Notes: generated by a model not told the origin, from the letters alone. A DNA stretch of 24,990 nt from an uncultured Nitrospira sp. (GCA_902500695.1 CABVRQ010000054.1:1187-26176); one strand, 5' to 3'; shown: positions 1 through 7,899, counted from the stretch's first letter. Made by a program: numbers and translations.

Positions 1-76
1 GGACCCATTTCACATATTCTATGGCTTCGGTGTCGGTAACTTTTTTAGGGGCCGTGACACCACCATTTTCACCCAT
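1..76 (-). CDS. Possible 5' end of a gene leaving the window (partial)
   Basis: On the minus strand an open frame starts with ATG at 76 and runs off the left edge, giving about 25 residues beginning MGENGGVTAPKK. An in-frame stop lies a short way upstream. An AAGGA directly abuts the ATG, which is too close for a normal ribosome binding site, so the start may be wrong or the frame may be chance. No family can be recognised from so few residues. Confidence 0.25.
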   Translation of the reverse strand, partial: MGENGGVTAPKKVTDTEAIEYVKWV

Positions 77-273
77 TCCTTGATCTCGTTTATAACGTCA
101 AACGTCTTACCTCCAGGTTGTGATGCCTACCTTCATTCAATGTTGACGGGGCTAAAAAATTTAAATCCCTTAAGGAATTGTTTTCCTCTGAACACCCCTT
201 AACCACAAGGCCAACTTCTTTGTTATTGCCCATTGAGGCGCACTCCAACATCTTCTCCAATTAATAGGTTAAC

Positions 274-291
274 GGTACTCTATAGAGTACC
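274..291. promoter_or_regulatory. Perfect 18-bp palindrome, putative distal operator
   Basis: GGTACTCTATAGAGTACC is its own reverse complement over all 18 bases. Its inner 14 bases (276-289) match the second palindrome at 382-395 in 11 of 14 positions, so both are probably sites for one dimeric protein. The HTH protein encoded at 441-911 is the natural candidate. The palindromy and similarity are seen directly; the operator role is inferred. Confidence 0.55.
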
Positions 292-381
292 ATTCTTAAT
301 AAATTTCAATAAAAACGTAAAATATTCAATTGCTTACGATTTTAATTATATTTAAAACAATACTAAATTAGCATTAAACTT

Positions 382-395
382 TACTGTAAACAGTA
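382..395. promoter_or_regulatory. 14-bp near-perfect palindrome, putative proximal operator
   Basis: TACTGT-AA-ACAGTA has six-base perfect arms around AA. Together with 276-289 it fits the consensus TACTSTAWASAGTA. It lies 46 bases before the ATG at 441, where a promoter would be expected. The two sites start 106 bp apart, about ten helical turns, so they could face the same side of the DNA and allow looping. This is inference from sequence. Confidence 0.55.
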
Positions 396-440
396 TTTTT
401 ATTTATTGATTTAATATTGTTTGCAATATATATTTCAGCT

Positions 441-911
441 ATGAGGAAAAGACAAACCACGATTGTGGATGACATGGCCTTATCACAACTGCGTGTCGAT
501 TCCTCACTTGAGGATCACAATCTTAAGCCAAACGATTGGATCCGGCTTCTGCGGAATTATCTTCGGATGACGCAGGCGGAACTCGCCCAACGAGCCAAGA
601 TCACGCAAGCCAACCTCGTGGCAATTGAATCCGGAAAAGTGGATCCGCGAGTCGGCACGCTTCAACGGATCTACCAGGGCCTTTCCTGTCACCTCAGCGT
701 CGAGCCCAGACCTCAAAAACCTCTGGAGGAATTACTCCGTGGCCGTGCTCGGGCTATTGCCCTTCAACGGTTGAAAAAAACGATGGGGACTATGGCACTG
801 GAAGAACAGGCGCCGGAGAAGGAGATATTTAAGAAGCTGCTGGAAAAACGGACAGAGGACATCCTTCGCGACCCTCGCGAAAAATTATGGCGCAAAGAAC
901 ATGGCCGATGA
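441..911 (+). CDS. XRE-family HTH regulator, mobile mystery protein A type
   Basis: A 156-aa protein with an XRE/Cro helix-turn-helix at about residues 33-88 (core MTQAELAQRAKITQANLVAI). The C-terminal tail is charged and probably helical. It precedes and overlaps a Fic-domain gene, the arrangement of the known pair 'mobile mystery protein A' (HTH) and 'mobile mystery protein B' (Fic), which is often found on mobile DNA. ATG at 441 was chosen over an upstream in-frame TTG at 417, because 417 sits inside an inverted repeat and neither start has a strong Shine-Dalgarno. It probably represses its own operon through the two upstream palindromes and may neutralise the Fic partner; both roles are inferred. 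Confidence 0.85.
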   Translation: MRKRQTTIVDDMALSQLRVDSSLEDHNLKPNDWIRLLRNYLRMTQAELAQRAKITQANLVAIESGKVDPRVGTLQRIYQGLSCHLSVEPRPQKPLEELLRGRARAIALQRLKKTMGTMALEEQAPEKEIFKKLLEKRTEDILRDPREKLWRKEHGR

Positions 912-1518
912 TACCAGGCCCATCGGCGCGACATCGGGAGGGGACACCTCAGGCCTCATTCTTGGGCATCTATCAACACCAGCTGCCCGCAATGCCACAG
1001 AGACCGAATCCATCAGCCGGGCTTATGATAAACATGTGTTTCGCGCACGGAGAAAAAAACGGGGGACTCAATGGTTTACGGACGACTACATTCGTCAAGT
1101 GCATGCAGATATGTTCGGGAACATCTGGGAGTGGGGAAGGCAGTACCGTCAAACCCGATTGAATATTGGGGTTGAACCGCATCTGATCCGGGAACAGATT
1201 ACACTTTTAACGGGAGATTTCTTTTCCTGGAACGAGGCGAACTCCACTATGCCGATCGTTGAGATCGCGGCACGTCTTCAGCATCGCCTGACCCAGATTC
1301 ATCCGTTTCTCAATGGGAATGGACGCCATGCCAGACTGATGACTGACATTTTCTTATACTCCCGCCACTACCCCATTCCGCAGTGGCCCCAAATCCAACT
1401 CATGTCCCAGGGAAACCAGGTTCGCAAAGACTATATTAGAGCCATGAAACACGCCGACGACGGCGATATTACCGGATTGATTCAATTTATCGAAGAATGC
1501 CTGAAGGAACCTAACTAG
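901..1518 (+). CDS. Fic-domain protein, mobile mystery protein B type
   Basis: A 205-aa protein with the complete Fic active-site motif HPFLNGNGRHAR at residues 134-145, the catalytic loop that transfers AMP or a related nucleotide moiety to target hydroxyl groups. The preceding segment (about 57-93, with MFGNIWEWGRQYRQTRLNIG) is typical of the mobile mystery protein B branch. The ATG lies 11 bases inside the upstream HTH gene and has no clear ribosome binding site, so it is probably translated by coupling. I see no (S/T)xxxE(G/N) inhibitory motif in this protein or in its HTH partner, so control may be transcriptional. The target is unknown. The catalytic residues look intact, so it is probably active. 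Confidence 0.9.
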   Translation: MADDTRPIGATSGGDTSGLILGHLSTPAARNATETESISRAYDKHVFRARRKKRGTQWFTDDYIRQVHADMFGNIWEWGRQYRQTRLNIGVEPHLIREQITLLTGDFFSWNEANSTMPIVEIAARLQHRLTQIHPFLNGNGRHARLMTDIFLYSRHYPIPQWPQIQLMSQGNQVRKDYIRAMKHADDGDITGLIQFIEECLKEPN

Positions 1519-1541
1519 ACTTTTCCCATTGTTCGTATTTT

Positions 1542-1563
1542 CTTAGGGAGGAACTGCCCTAAG
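1542..1563 (+). terminator. 7-bp hairpin after the Fic gene, weak terminator or 5' UTR element
   Basis: CTTAGGG (1542-1548) and CCCTAAG (1557-1563) form a perfect 7-bp stem with an 8-nt loop, starting 24 bases after the Fic stop codon. No T-run follows, so it is not a classical intrinsic terminator. It may stabilise the 3' end of the Fic message or act in the leader of the porin gene. Confidence 0.3.
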
Positions 1564-1650
1564 TGACAGACCCTTCTATGCCATCACGCTCCTCGCTCCT
1601 CTCCTCAACATCTGAAACCGAGGTGGCGGAAGACGAAGAACGAGAAGACA

Positions 1651-2844
1651 ATGATATCAATTGCCTTGTGGATTGCCAGGATCACGTTGGTGATCTGTTC
1701 AGTTACGACGACTCCAGCCTTTGCCGAGGAACCGGAGAGACTGCCCCAGAACGAGGAACGATCACAGGATCGATCGCCCCAAGCCCAGAAACCCCACCCC
1801 CCTCAATGGCACTACGGCGGGTTCATGGATCTTGGATATTCACTCGATTTCAATTTCCCCGACAATCACCGCTTCCGCAATCGCGGAACCACACCACGGG
1901 TTAACGAACTTGAACTCAATATGGGCGGGGCCTACCTCAGAAAGGCCGCGTCCGAGCAGTCTCGCTGGGGTGCAGAGCTATTGGGTCAGGGCGGACAGGA
2001 TTCCAAGGTTTTCGGGTTCGGCACCAATCTCCCTCATGTGGATGGGTCCGATGTCCTGCGTCACTTCGGGCGAGCGAATCTCTCCTACCTGGCTCCGGTC
2101 GGAAACGGCTTAACGTTTCAGGCGGGGCTCTTTAACAGCCTCATCGGTTATGAATCACTGTACGCCAAGGATAATTTCAACTATACGCGCTCCTGGATAG
2201 CCGATTACTCGCCCTACCTCATGTTCGGGGTGAACGCGGTCTATCCGTTGAACGACCGGTGGACCGGTGCTGTCTTTGTCATCAATGAATATTTTCATCT
2301 ACAACACGCCAACGATCTACCGAGCTATGGAGCCCAGACGATTTTCACACCCGGTCCGTCCTGGACGATGAAAGAAACCATCTATTACGGGCCTGATCAG
2401 TCGAACACCTCACTGGAATTCTGGCGTTTTTTTTCAGACACCATCGTTGAGTGGAAAGGTACAGCGGTTACAATTGCCGGCCAATATCAGATGGGAACCC
2501 AGAAGAATGCCTCGGTTCCGGGCAATCCGCGTTTAATTTATATGGGAGCGGCCCTCCATACACGCTGGCAAATCAACAAACCATGGCAGATCGCACTTCG
2601 ACCGGAGTTGTATTCGGACCCGAATGGTCTCATGACCGGCTTTGACCAATTCATCTGGGCGGTCACTGCCACTGCGGAATACAGACTTCCATTCGAGTGG
2701 ACCAATTCTATCTTCCGGCTGGAATACCGCCATGACAACTCTACCGGTTCCGGTGGCGGGTTCTTTAAAGGCGCCGGAAACCGTTTGACCCCCTCACAGA
2801 ACTTACTGATTTTTTCCGTCATTTGGACATTCGACTCACGCTGA
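1651..2844 (+). CDS. Outer-membrane beta-barrel porin (OmpL/bbp2-like)
   Basis: A 397-aa protein beginning with a signal peptide of about 25 residues (hydrophobic core then TTPAFA before EEP). The mature part is rich in alternating aromatic and polar residues, with repeated strand-like segments and glycine-rich turns (GFMDLGYSLDFNF; FQAGLFNSLIGYESL; YAKDNFNYTRSW), as in the putative porin-2 (OmpL-like) family. The last residues form an amphipathic strand (IFSVIWTF) near the C-terminus, usual for outer-membrane barrels. It probably forms a diffusion channel; the solute is unknown. The start gives a full signal peptide. It may be co-transcribed with the small membrane ORF at 2967. Confidence 0.8.
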   Translation: MISIALWIARITLVICSVTTTPAFAEEPERLPQNEERSQDRSPQAQKPHPPQWHYGGFMDLGYSLDFNFPDNHRFRNRGTTPRVNELELNMGGAYLRKAASEQSRWGAELLGQGGQDSKVFGFGTNLPHVDGSDVLRHFGRANLSYLAPVGNGLTFQAGLFNSLIGYESLYAKDNFNYTRSWIADYSPYLMFGVNAVYPLNDRWTGAVFVINEYFHLQHANDLPSYGAQTIFTPGPSWTMKETIYYGPDQSNTSLEFWRFFSDTIVEWKGTAVTIAGQYQMGTQKNASVPGNPRLIYMGAALHTRWQINKPWQIALRPELYSDPNGLMTGFDQFIWAVTATAEYRLPFEWTNSIFRLEYRHDNSTGSGGGFFKGAGNRLTPSQNLLIFSVIWTFDSR

Positions 2845-2966
2845 GAGATGACGCCATGCTGAGCATGGACGAAGATGTGAGTATTGGACCGGGAAGGACT
2901 GATTTTCCGAAAGACAAAATCACTGAAGGGAAATCTTAGGACATCACGCTTAAGTGGAGGACTGAC

Positions 2967-3116
2967 ATGATGACCGGGTCCTTGATCATATCCGCCGGTC
3001 TCACAGTTTTGATTATGGTCGTCGCCATCGGTTGGATTTTGGCGAAGAGTAAGCCCCGAATTTCACCTAAGCGGAGGCCCGAAATCCCAACAATTACATT
3101 CCAAATGAAGGAATGA
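2967..3116 (+). CDS. Small single-span membrane protein (49 aa)
   Basis: ATG at 2967 is preceded by a good Shine-Dalgarno (GTGGAGG at 2954-2960, six bases upstream). The product has one hydrophobic helix (about residues 5-26, ending VVAIGWILA) and then a basic tail (KSKPRISPKRRP), a positive-inside arrangement. It lies 122 bases after the porin gene on the same strand. No family was recognised. The strong ribosome binding site and clear membrane topology make a real small protein likely. Confidence 0.55.
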   Translation: MMTGSLIISAGLTVLIMVVAIGWILAKSKPRISPKRRPEIPTITFQMKE

Positions 3117-3206
3117 GTAGGATTCCGATGTGCGCAGGACGTCCCATCACACAGGCGATCGCCTTATGGGAATTGGAAGAAAGGCTCAATTCGTTCCAAA
3201 CCGGAA

Positions 3207-3734
3207 TTATTCATAGGTTCCCCGGATCGGATAATTATTTTCTTGAATCCATTTCAGCGTATCGAGTAATTCGTCAGGATCTGACCTGTTGAACGGAGTA
3301 TTGGAGATATCGATTAACTGCACTTTGCCGTCCGCATTGACCGCGAACATTCCAGGCTCAGGAAATGGTTGATCTGTTTCCTTCGGCGACCGAGGATGAG
3401 AAATATACAACCCCAGTTCTTTCATTTGTTCAATGGACAACCCATATCCCACAGGAAACGTGGCTCCCGCATTCTCAACCATGTCCTTGGCCTTATGTTC
3501 CGGATCGCCTGATATGGCGACTATTTCAGCCTCCATGGCAGGAAATTTATCTTTCACACTTTCAAGTTTTATCAGATAATTTTTACAAATCGGACAATGC
3601 AGGCCCCGATAGACAAACACCACCTGCCAGTGACCCTTCTGCTGAGGCTGTCCTAATGTTACCTGCCCTCCACCGACGAGGGGCAGCGTAAATGCGGGAA
3701 GCCGGCTTCCCGACGAGAGTTTTGTTGTGGCCAT
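3207..3734 (-). CDS. Peroxiredoxin-like protein of the AhpC/TSA superfamily (CPxC type)
   Basis: A 175-aa thioredoxin-fold peroxidase. The conserved YRGLHCPICKNYL segment carries C47 and C50, placing it with the peroxiredoxin-like group whose active site is CPxC rather than the classical PxxxTxxC. The C-terminal part (GMFAVNADGKVQLIDISN) forms the usual last strands of the fold. It would reduce peroxides or act as a thiol oxidoreductase in the cytoplasm; no signal peptide is seen. ATG 3734 is preferred to ATG 3740, because GAGGGGA stands six bases before 3734 but abuts 3740. A decayed, internally deleted relative lies at 10998-11232. Confidence 0.85.
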   Translation of the reverse strand: MATTKLSSGSRLPAFTLPLVGGGQVTLGQPQQKGHWQVVFVYRGLHCPICKNYLIKLESVKDKFPAMEAEIVAISGDPEHKAKDMVENAGATFPVGYGLSIEQMKELGLYISHPRSPKETDQPFPEPGMFAVNADGKVQLIDISNTPFNRSDPDELLDTLKWIQENNYPIRGTYE

Positions 3735-3740
3735 GATCAT

Positions 3741-4289
3741 TCCCCTCAGTTTTTTTACTTTGGTTTACCCATTAGCCGCTATTATAGAATACGTACTTTT
3801 ATTCTTATTGAGATAAATTCGTCATCCAGATTCCCAAAAGGTATTCTATCCATTTTTTAATTGAATGGGAGTGTTGAATAATACTGTTCTCCATGGGCAA
3901 AAACCCCCAGGGCGACTTTGAAGGGCTGAGGCCTCGGGTCGGTTCAAAAAAGTTCGTCCAGCAAGGCCGCAGCACATTTTTGAGCGCGGAGCGTACACGG
4001 AGTACGTGAGCACAGAAAAATGGCGAGAACGCAGCTGGCGGCTTTTTTCAACAGACCCTGAATTGAAGCATTGGTGCTTGTTTCTGGGGCCGGTCTCTGT
4101 CCTCACACCGAAACTACATCTTGTTTTTTGTTGAATAAAAAACATTCTTTTTCCCAATACCTTCACCGCTATTTCAAAAAATTATGAAACATTTTTCCCG
4201 GCATTGGACCTTACCCAAGGGCTGGAATGGCTACAAAGACAGCTCACCGGTCTACGCGAGAAGCCTGGAAATTGTCAGGAATGTCTTAG
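3741..4289. other. Divergent intergenic region
   Basis: This 549-bp gap separates the peroxiredoxin gene (minus) from the TVP38-type gene (plus). Apart from the inverted repeat at 3936-4058 nothing definite is seen. An apparent frame on the minus strand (3846-4166) runs straight through the repeat and has no protein-like character. Confidence 0.6.
3936..4058. repeat. 123-bp imperfect inverted repeat, probable dispersed Nitrospira-type intergenic element
   Basis: The element is bounded by GGGTC (3936) and GACCC (4058) and centred on CGTAC-ACGGA-GTACG (3992-4006). The outer arms pair CAAAAAAG (3945-3952) against CTTTTTTC (4042-4049) and CCAGC (3958-3962) against GCTGG (4034-4038). TTTTT and AAAAA tracts flank the core symmetrically. 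It fills the gap between two divergent genes and codes for nothing convincing. I remember similar palindromic repeats (ending in a run of T with CAACAG, with GTAC-rich cores) scattered through Nitrospira genomes. That is memory, not a search. Confidence 0.65.
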
Positions 4290-5135
4290 GTGAACGACAA
4301 CGAGAGAGGAGTAAGGTCATTGAATAAACCCCAGCGGATTTTTTCTTTTCTGCCGAAACAACTGCCCACCTCGTTCTGGTTAAAGGTAGGGGCGTTGTTG
4401 ATCCTTATTGCCGGGGGTTATGTGGTCATGCAAGGAATCGACGTTGGCGAGACCTTCCGTCCTGATCGAATCACCCAATGGCTTTCTGAGGCGGGGCCCT
4501 TAGCGCCGGTTGTGTTCATGGGATTGATGGCCCTCGCAGTAATTATCAGCCCCATACCAAGCTTGCCCTTGGACATTGCCGCAGGCGCGGCATTCGGGCC
4601 ATTACTCGGAGCCGCGTATGCCGTTATTGGAGCAGAAATTGGTGCCATCACAAGTTTTCTCATTGGTCGAGCGTTGGGTCGGGAAGTGTTGACTCGACTG
4701 CTGCATATCAAGGTCACTTTCTGCGAAAAATGCTCTGACCAGCATCTGGCCATCTTCGTGTTTCTGTCCCGTTTGGTTCCCATCTTTTCCTTCGACCTGA
4801 TCAGCTATGGCGCCGGGCTGACCAACATGTCCATTCGTGTCTTCGCTCTTGTCACCCTCGTGGGGATGATCCCCCCCACCCTGGCACTCACCTATGCCGG
4901 AAGCTATGTGGGTTCGGGCACGTGGCTGACCGTCCCGCTGGGACTCACGATGGTGGCATTGCTTCTTCTCATTCCCACACTTGTTCTCCGATACCCCGAT
5001 TCCCGCTTTGTGAAGCTCTTGCAAGGGAAGGCCTCAGTTTCAACTCCCGTTCCTCTCCCCGTCCAAATACCAAGGTCGACCTCTGCCGGATCCACAGCAC
5101 GATGTGATTCCTGTCAGGGGCCAATGGAATGCTAG
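4290..5135 (+). CDS. TVP38/TMEM64 (SNARE-associated, DedA-like) membrane protein
   Basis: A 281-aa polytopic inner-membrane protein. Residues about 72-130 contain the family hallmark: a re-entrant region SPIPSLPLDIAAGAAFGP followed by a glycine-spaced helix and SFLIGRALGR. Other hydrophobic segments lie at about 31-50, 150-165, 178-200 and 213-235. Family members are thought to move or scramble lipids or carriers; the substrate is not deducible. The C-terminal tail is unusual: it is proline/serine rich and ends with three cysteines (C273, C276, C281). GTG at 4290 is the longest start. TTG at 4320, behind GAGAGGAG, is a real alternative giving 271 aa. It is convergent with the next gene, with 21 bp between. 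Confidence 0.8.
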   Translation: MNDNERGVRSLNKPQRIFSFLPKQLPTSFWLKVGALLILIAGGYVVMQGIDVGETFRPDRITQWLSEAGPLAPVVFMGLMALAVIISPIPSLPLDIAAGAAFGPLLGAAYAVIGAEIGAITSFLIGRALGREVLTRLLHIKVTFCEKCSDQHLAIFVFLSRLVPIFSFDLISYGAGLTNMSIRVFALVTLVGMIPPTLALTYAGSYVGSGTWLTVPLGLTMVALLLLIPTLVLRYPDSRFVKLLQGKASVSTPVPLPVQIPRSTSAGSTARCDSCQGPMEC

Positions 5136-5156
5136 TAACTTCTTTTGAGAATAGGT

Positions 5157-6071
5157 CTATGTTGGCTCGTTAAGGTTATCGGGTCGAGGCGATGAGTGCG
5201 GGGAAGGCCACCGTCGTTGTAGAAGTTGGTCGAGGGCTTTTTTCATGTCACCATGTTGAAGGTAGATCCCTTCTCCATGCCCCGGCAACACCCACTCAAA
5301 GGAATGGTTGCGTAATTTCCTGACCGATTGTTCCAAGTTCGCGTCATCCCATACCAGCCGTTCCGGCGTCCCAAGCTGCTGAATTTCCCGATCCCACCAC
5401 AGATGGTCACCGGAGAACAAAAACCGATTTTGGTACAGCAAGGCCATGCTTCCGGGGGTATGGCCGGGAACCGGGATGCATACAAAATCCGGAGCAAGGC
5501 GTACGGGATTCTCACCGTCAATAACTTGCTCTGTACCCGGCATAGCGTGAGCGTCTGCACGATGCATGATCCGGGTCGCGCCAAAATGCTTCGCATAACG
5601 AGCCGCCTCCGCCACATCATCCTCATGACTGAGGAAGATGTACCGAATCCCCCCTTTCTCTTCAAATGCCTTAACCAGATGTTTGAGGAACCGGGGAGAA
5701 TCGACTAACCAGTTGCCTTCAGGATGTTGGATGAAATAGCTATTGGCTCCGAACGATTTCTCCGAATTGAACCCGACATAGCACACATCGTGTTCTACCG
5801 GTAACGGGAAAGAATCCTGGGCCTCTAAGAAGATCGCAGGGTTCTTCGCCATCGTGCCGATCGATCCCACCGGACAGGCGATCAGCGCTTGATAGGCGGC
5901 AAATTCTTCTCCTGGGGATCCTGGTTGGCGAAATACTGTCGAATACTCTCCGTCCTCCGCAAACGTGGCCCCGGCCAATTGCCGGCAGGTATCACAATCG
6001 ATACAGGTGGAATCGACAAAAAAATTACCCTCGACATTCGTCTTTAATCGTTTGGACAGGTTAGCCATCAT
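5157..6071 (-). CDS. Ferredoxin-like domain fused to MBL-fold metallo-hydrolase
   Basis: A 304-aa two-domain protein. Residues about 10-73 look like a one-cluster ferredoxin (C23xxC26xxC29 and C66-Pro), suited to a 4Fe-4S cluster. Residues about 95-290 are a metallo-beta-lactamase fold with H149, D151/D152, the PGHTPGS motif (H204), SGDH (D222) and PGHG (H265). The first metal motif reads SHEDDV instead of HxHxDH, a variant I associate with ferredoxin-linked MBL proteins. The reaction is unknown; a redox-linked hydrolase or sulfur/thioester role is possible. The frame is open upstream to 6275, but that extension is not family-like, so ATG 6071 (or 6068) was chosen. The Shine-Dalgarno is weak. 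Confidence 0.8.
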   Translation of the reverse strand: MMANLSKRLKTNVEGNFFVDSTCIDCDTCRQLAGATFAEDGEYSTVFRQPGSPGEEFAAYQALIACPVGSIGTMAKNPAIFLEAQDSFPLPVEHDVCYVGFNSEKSFGANSYFIQHPEGNWLVDSPRFLKHLVKAFEEKGGIRYIFLSHEDDVAEAARYAKHFGATRIMHRADAHAMPGTEQVIDGENPVRLAPDFVCIPVPGHTPGSMALLYQNRFLFSGDHLWWDREIQQLGTPERLVWDDANLEQSVRKLRNHSFEWVLPGHGEGIYLQHGDMKKALDQLLQRRWPSPHSSPRPDNLNEPT

Positions 6072-6360
6072 TTGCTCTTTTTCTGGTTTAGTATACCGCC
6101 CGGAAAGAGGTCCATGCCATTTTTCGGTGAAGGGGAAGGCGTGGGATAGAAGATGGGGGTCCAAGAAGATGGACCAACACGACCTGGAGACTGTGTTCAC
6201 GTTTGTGCGGTCAGTCTTAGGAGACAAATAACTGAAAAAATGCCTTCCGAAGTCAATTTCCGTTCCAGATTTCAAGGAGGTAGAATAGCTCTATATTGAC
6301 AGATGCGATCACATTTAATCAGCGGACCCATATCCATTTACATTAATAATGGAGGGATTT

Positions 6361-6795
6361 ATGCGAAAGATTGCAGTAATTTTGGCGACCGCCGCTCTAA
6401 TTTTCGGACTCAGCGGATGCAGTTATATGTTCTATCCCCGTGCGGATGACTATGCGGCCAAAGCGAAAGGGACCACTAATGTCGAAACTGTGCTGAATCT
6501 CATTACCATGATGGAAGCCAGTGCGGAAGCCGCGAAAGGTGGAACAGGAAAGGATCAGTCATTGGACGACCTGCACAATCAGTTTCATGCGTTCGACAAT
6601 ACGTTATGTTGTGTGGATGAGGCCAAACGGGAGACACCCACCTACGCTCTCGCTGTGACCCACAATAAGGAACTGTGGGTTATTTTTAAGCGAATATGGA
6701 AGTTCAAGGATACGCAACCCCAACGGGATGAACACCTTGCATTATTTCAGACAGAGGTCAAAGAACTGCGTACGACCCTTGAGGCTTTGAAATAA
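6361..6795 (+). CDS. Small putative lipoprotein of unknown function
   Basis: A 144-aa protein with a short basic N-terminus, a hydrophobic stretch and a lipobox LSGC, with the lipidated cysteine at residue 20 (MRKIAVILATAALIFGLSGC). The mature part is mostly helical and charged, with a CC pair near the middle and a C-terminal helix (LFQTEVKELRTTLEALK). ATG 6361 is chosen because GGAGGG lies five bases upstream; ATG 6349 overlaps that site. It is divergent from the MBL gene and convergent with the SH3 gene. No family was recognised. Confidence 0.7.
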   Translation: MRKIAVILATAALIFGLSGCSYMFYPRADDYAAKAKGTTNVETVLNLITMMEASAEAAKGGTGKDQSLDDLHNQFHAFDNTLCCVDEAKRETPTYALAVTHNKELWVIFKRIWKFKDTQPQRDEHLALFQTEVKELRTTLEALK

Positions 6796-6897
6796 TCGGA
6801 CGACGCGTATTTATGCGGCAAGCCCGGATCCAGTATGTTCGAGATGGCTCCCGAAGGGAACGGCGAATTTTGCGCACGGGGTTTTGGGGGAGTGCAT

Positions 6898-7587
6898 TTA
6901 CGAATAACGAGAATAACTCGTCGTCTGTCGGGGCCGTGCTTTGAGAACTACTCCGATTACCAGCCCAATGAGTACCAGCGCGCCCCCATACAGTAGCCAT
7001 TTGAGCTGTAAGTTTTCTTCTAGCTGCATGGCTTTGTTGGATTGCTCTTCAACTTGAGCCGCCAGGCGGGTATTCTGCTGAACAAGCTCGATGTTACGGG
7101 CATGCTCGTTGATGGAATCTCCAGATATACGTTTCAATTCCGCCAGTTCTTTGGCCAGAGATTGCGCTTGCGAATTCAATGTCCGGTTGTTTGCGTCGGT
7201 TTCTTTGTGTACAGCCTGGATGCTCACACGTGCTTCGCGTTCTTTATCGATTTCAGCTTTAAGGCTTTGAAGACGTTTCTCGGCTGCGGCCAGCTTGACA
7301 CGGGCGATGGGTTCCTCGATGAGGTACTGGGACGTTACCCAGCCCTCCATCCCATCGTTGGTCCGAACCTGGGTGAAACCGGCTTCCTCGTCTGTACCGA
7401 GAATGGTCAGTTGGGTCCCGCTTGGTAAACCACGGTGCAGGATGCGATGACCATTAGTGGGCCCACTGCGTAGCGGCACAGTTACCACGTCAGAGATGTA
7501 ATTCACGTCTCCGACTGCGGCCAATGGCTCTGTGGTCAACCCCAAACAGGAGAACGATAAAAAAACGAGATAGATTAAAAATTTCAA
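6898..7587 (-). CDS. SH3 domain and membrane-anchor protein (TIGR04211/YgiM-like)
   Basis: A 229-aa protein with a signal peptide (about 1-24), a bacterial SH3 domain (about 28-92, including VPLRSGPTNGHRIL and GWVTSQYL), a long coiled coil (about 97-195, rich in Glu, Lys, Gln and Leu) and a C-terminal membrane helix (about 197-217, WLLYGGALVLIGLVIGVVL). A basic cytoplasmic tail follows. This order is that of the TIGR04211 family, thought to sit in the inner membrane and reach into the periplasm, perhaps binding peptidoglycan. The start is TTG at 7587, with AAGGAG ten bases upstream. The molecular role is unknown. Confidence 0.8.
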   Translation of the reverse strand: MKFLIYLVFLSFSCLGLTTEPLAAVGDVNYISDVVTVPLRSGPTNGHRILHRGLPSGTQLTILGTDEEAGFTQVRTNDGMEGWVTSQYLIEEPIARVKLAAAEKRLQSLKAEIDKEREARVSIQAVHKETDANNRTLNSQAQSLAKELAELKRISGDSINEHARNIELVQQNTRLAAQVEEQSNKAMQLEENLQLKWLLYGGALVLIGLVIGVVLKARPRQTTSYSRYS

Positions 7588-7899
7588 AACGTTTTATCTC
7601 CTTGTTATGTCGCGCATCTCAAGAAAGGAGTTATTCTGGCGAAAGGAAAAGCGCCGCACTCACTGGGAAAAGGAAATATACATGCCCTGGGGGACAAACC
7701 GAATAAGTAGCAAAGGAGCCGCAAGGTGTCAATGACGTCAAAAATCCGACCCATGAAATGGAGGTTCAAGAAGGTTAAATCCTTCATTGACTACCCATTT
7801 ATTCCCTTTTTCTGCCCACGAATATAGAAGATCCGGAAATATTCACGCCAACAGGCCTAGAGTGGGTGGATGAGCAGGGTAGGATGATATGAAAAACTT

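Larger units (their letters stand above)
77..440. other. Non-coding AT-rich leader
   Basis: No credible gene is seen here. From about 295 to 440 the sequence is extremely A+T rich compared with the rest of the window. It carries two related palindromes (274-291 and 382-395) and a third small inverted repeat at 414-429 (ATATTG-TTTG-CAATAT) just before the regulator gene. The composition and dyads suggest a regulated promoter region, possibly acquired with the downstream gene pair. Confidence 0.6.

Noticed and set aside
1563..1904. 113-codon frame with an acidic N-terminus overlapping the porin start
   Set aside because: It overlaps the signal peptide and first strands of the porin in another frame, starts with GTG inside a hairpin and ends in low-complexity sequence. 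The porin frame is far better supported.
2856..2939. 27-codon frame between the porin and the small membrane ORF
   Set aside because: There is no ribosome binding site and its start lies in the CCATGC-TGA-GCATGG hairpin (2854-2868). It is too short to separate from chance.
3846..4166. 106-codon frame on the minus strand
   Set aside because: It runs through the 123-bp palindromic repeat, has no ribosome binding site or recognisable domain, and its composition is not protein-like.
4602..5024. 140-codon frame antisense to the TVP38-type gene
   Set aside because: It is hydrophilic, low-complexity sequence opposite a well-supported membrane protein: a shadow frame.
6071..6275. 68-residue N-terminal extension of the ferredoxin-MBL protein
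   Set aside because: The extension does not resemble either domain or a signal peptide. The tandem ATG at 6071/6068 directly before the ferredoxin-like domain is a better start.
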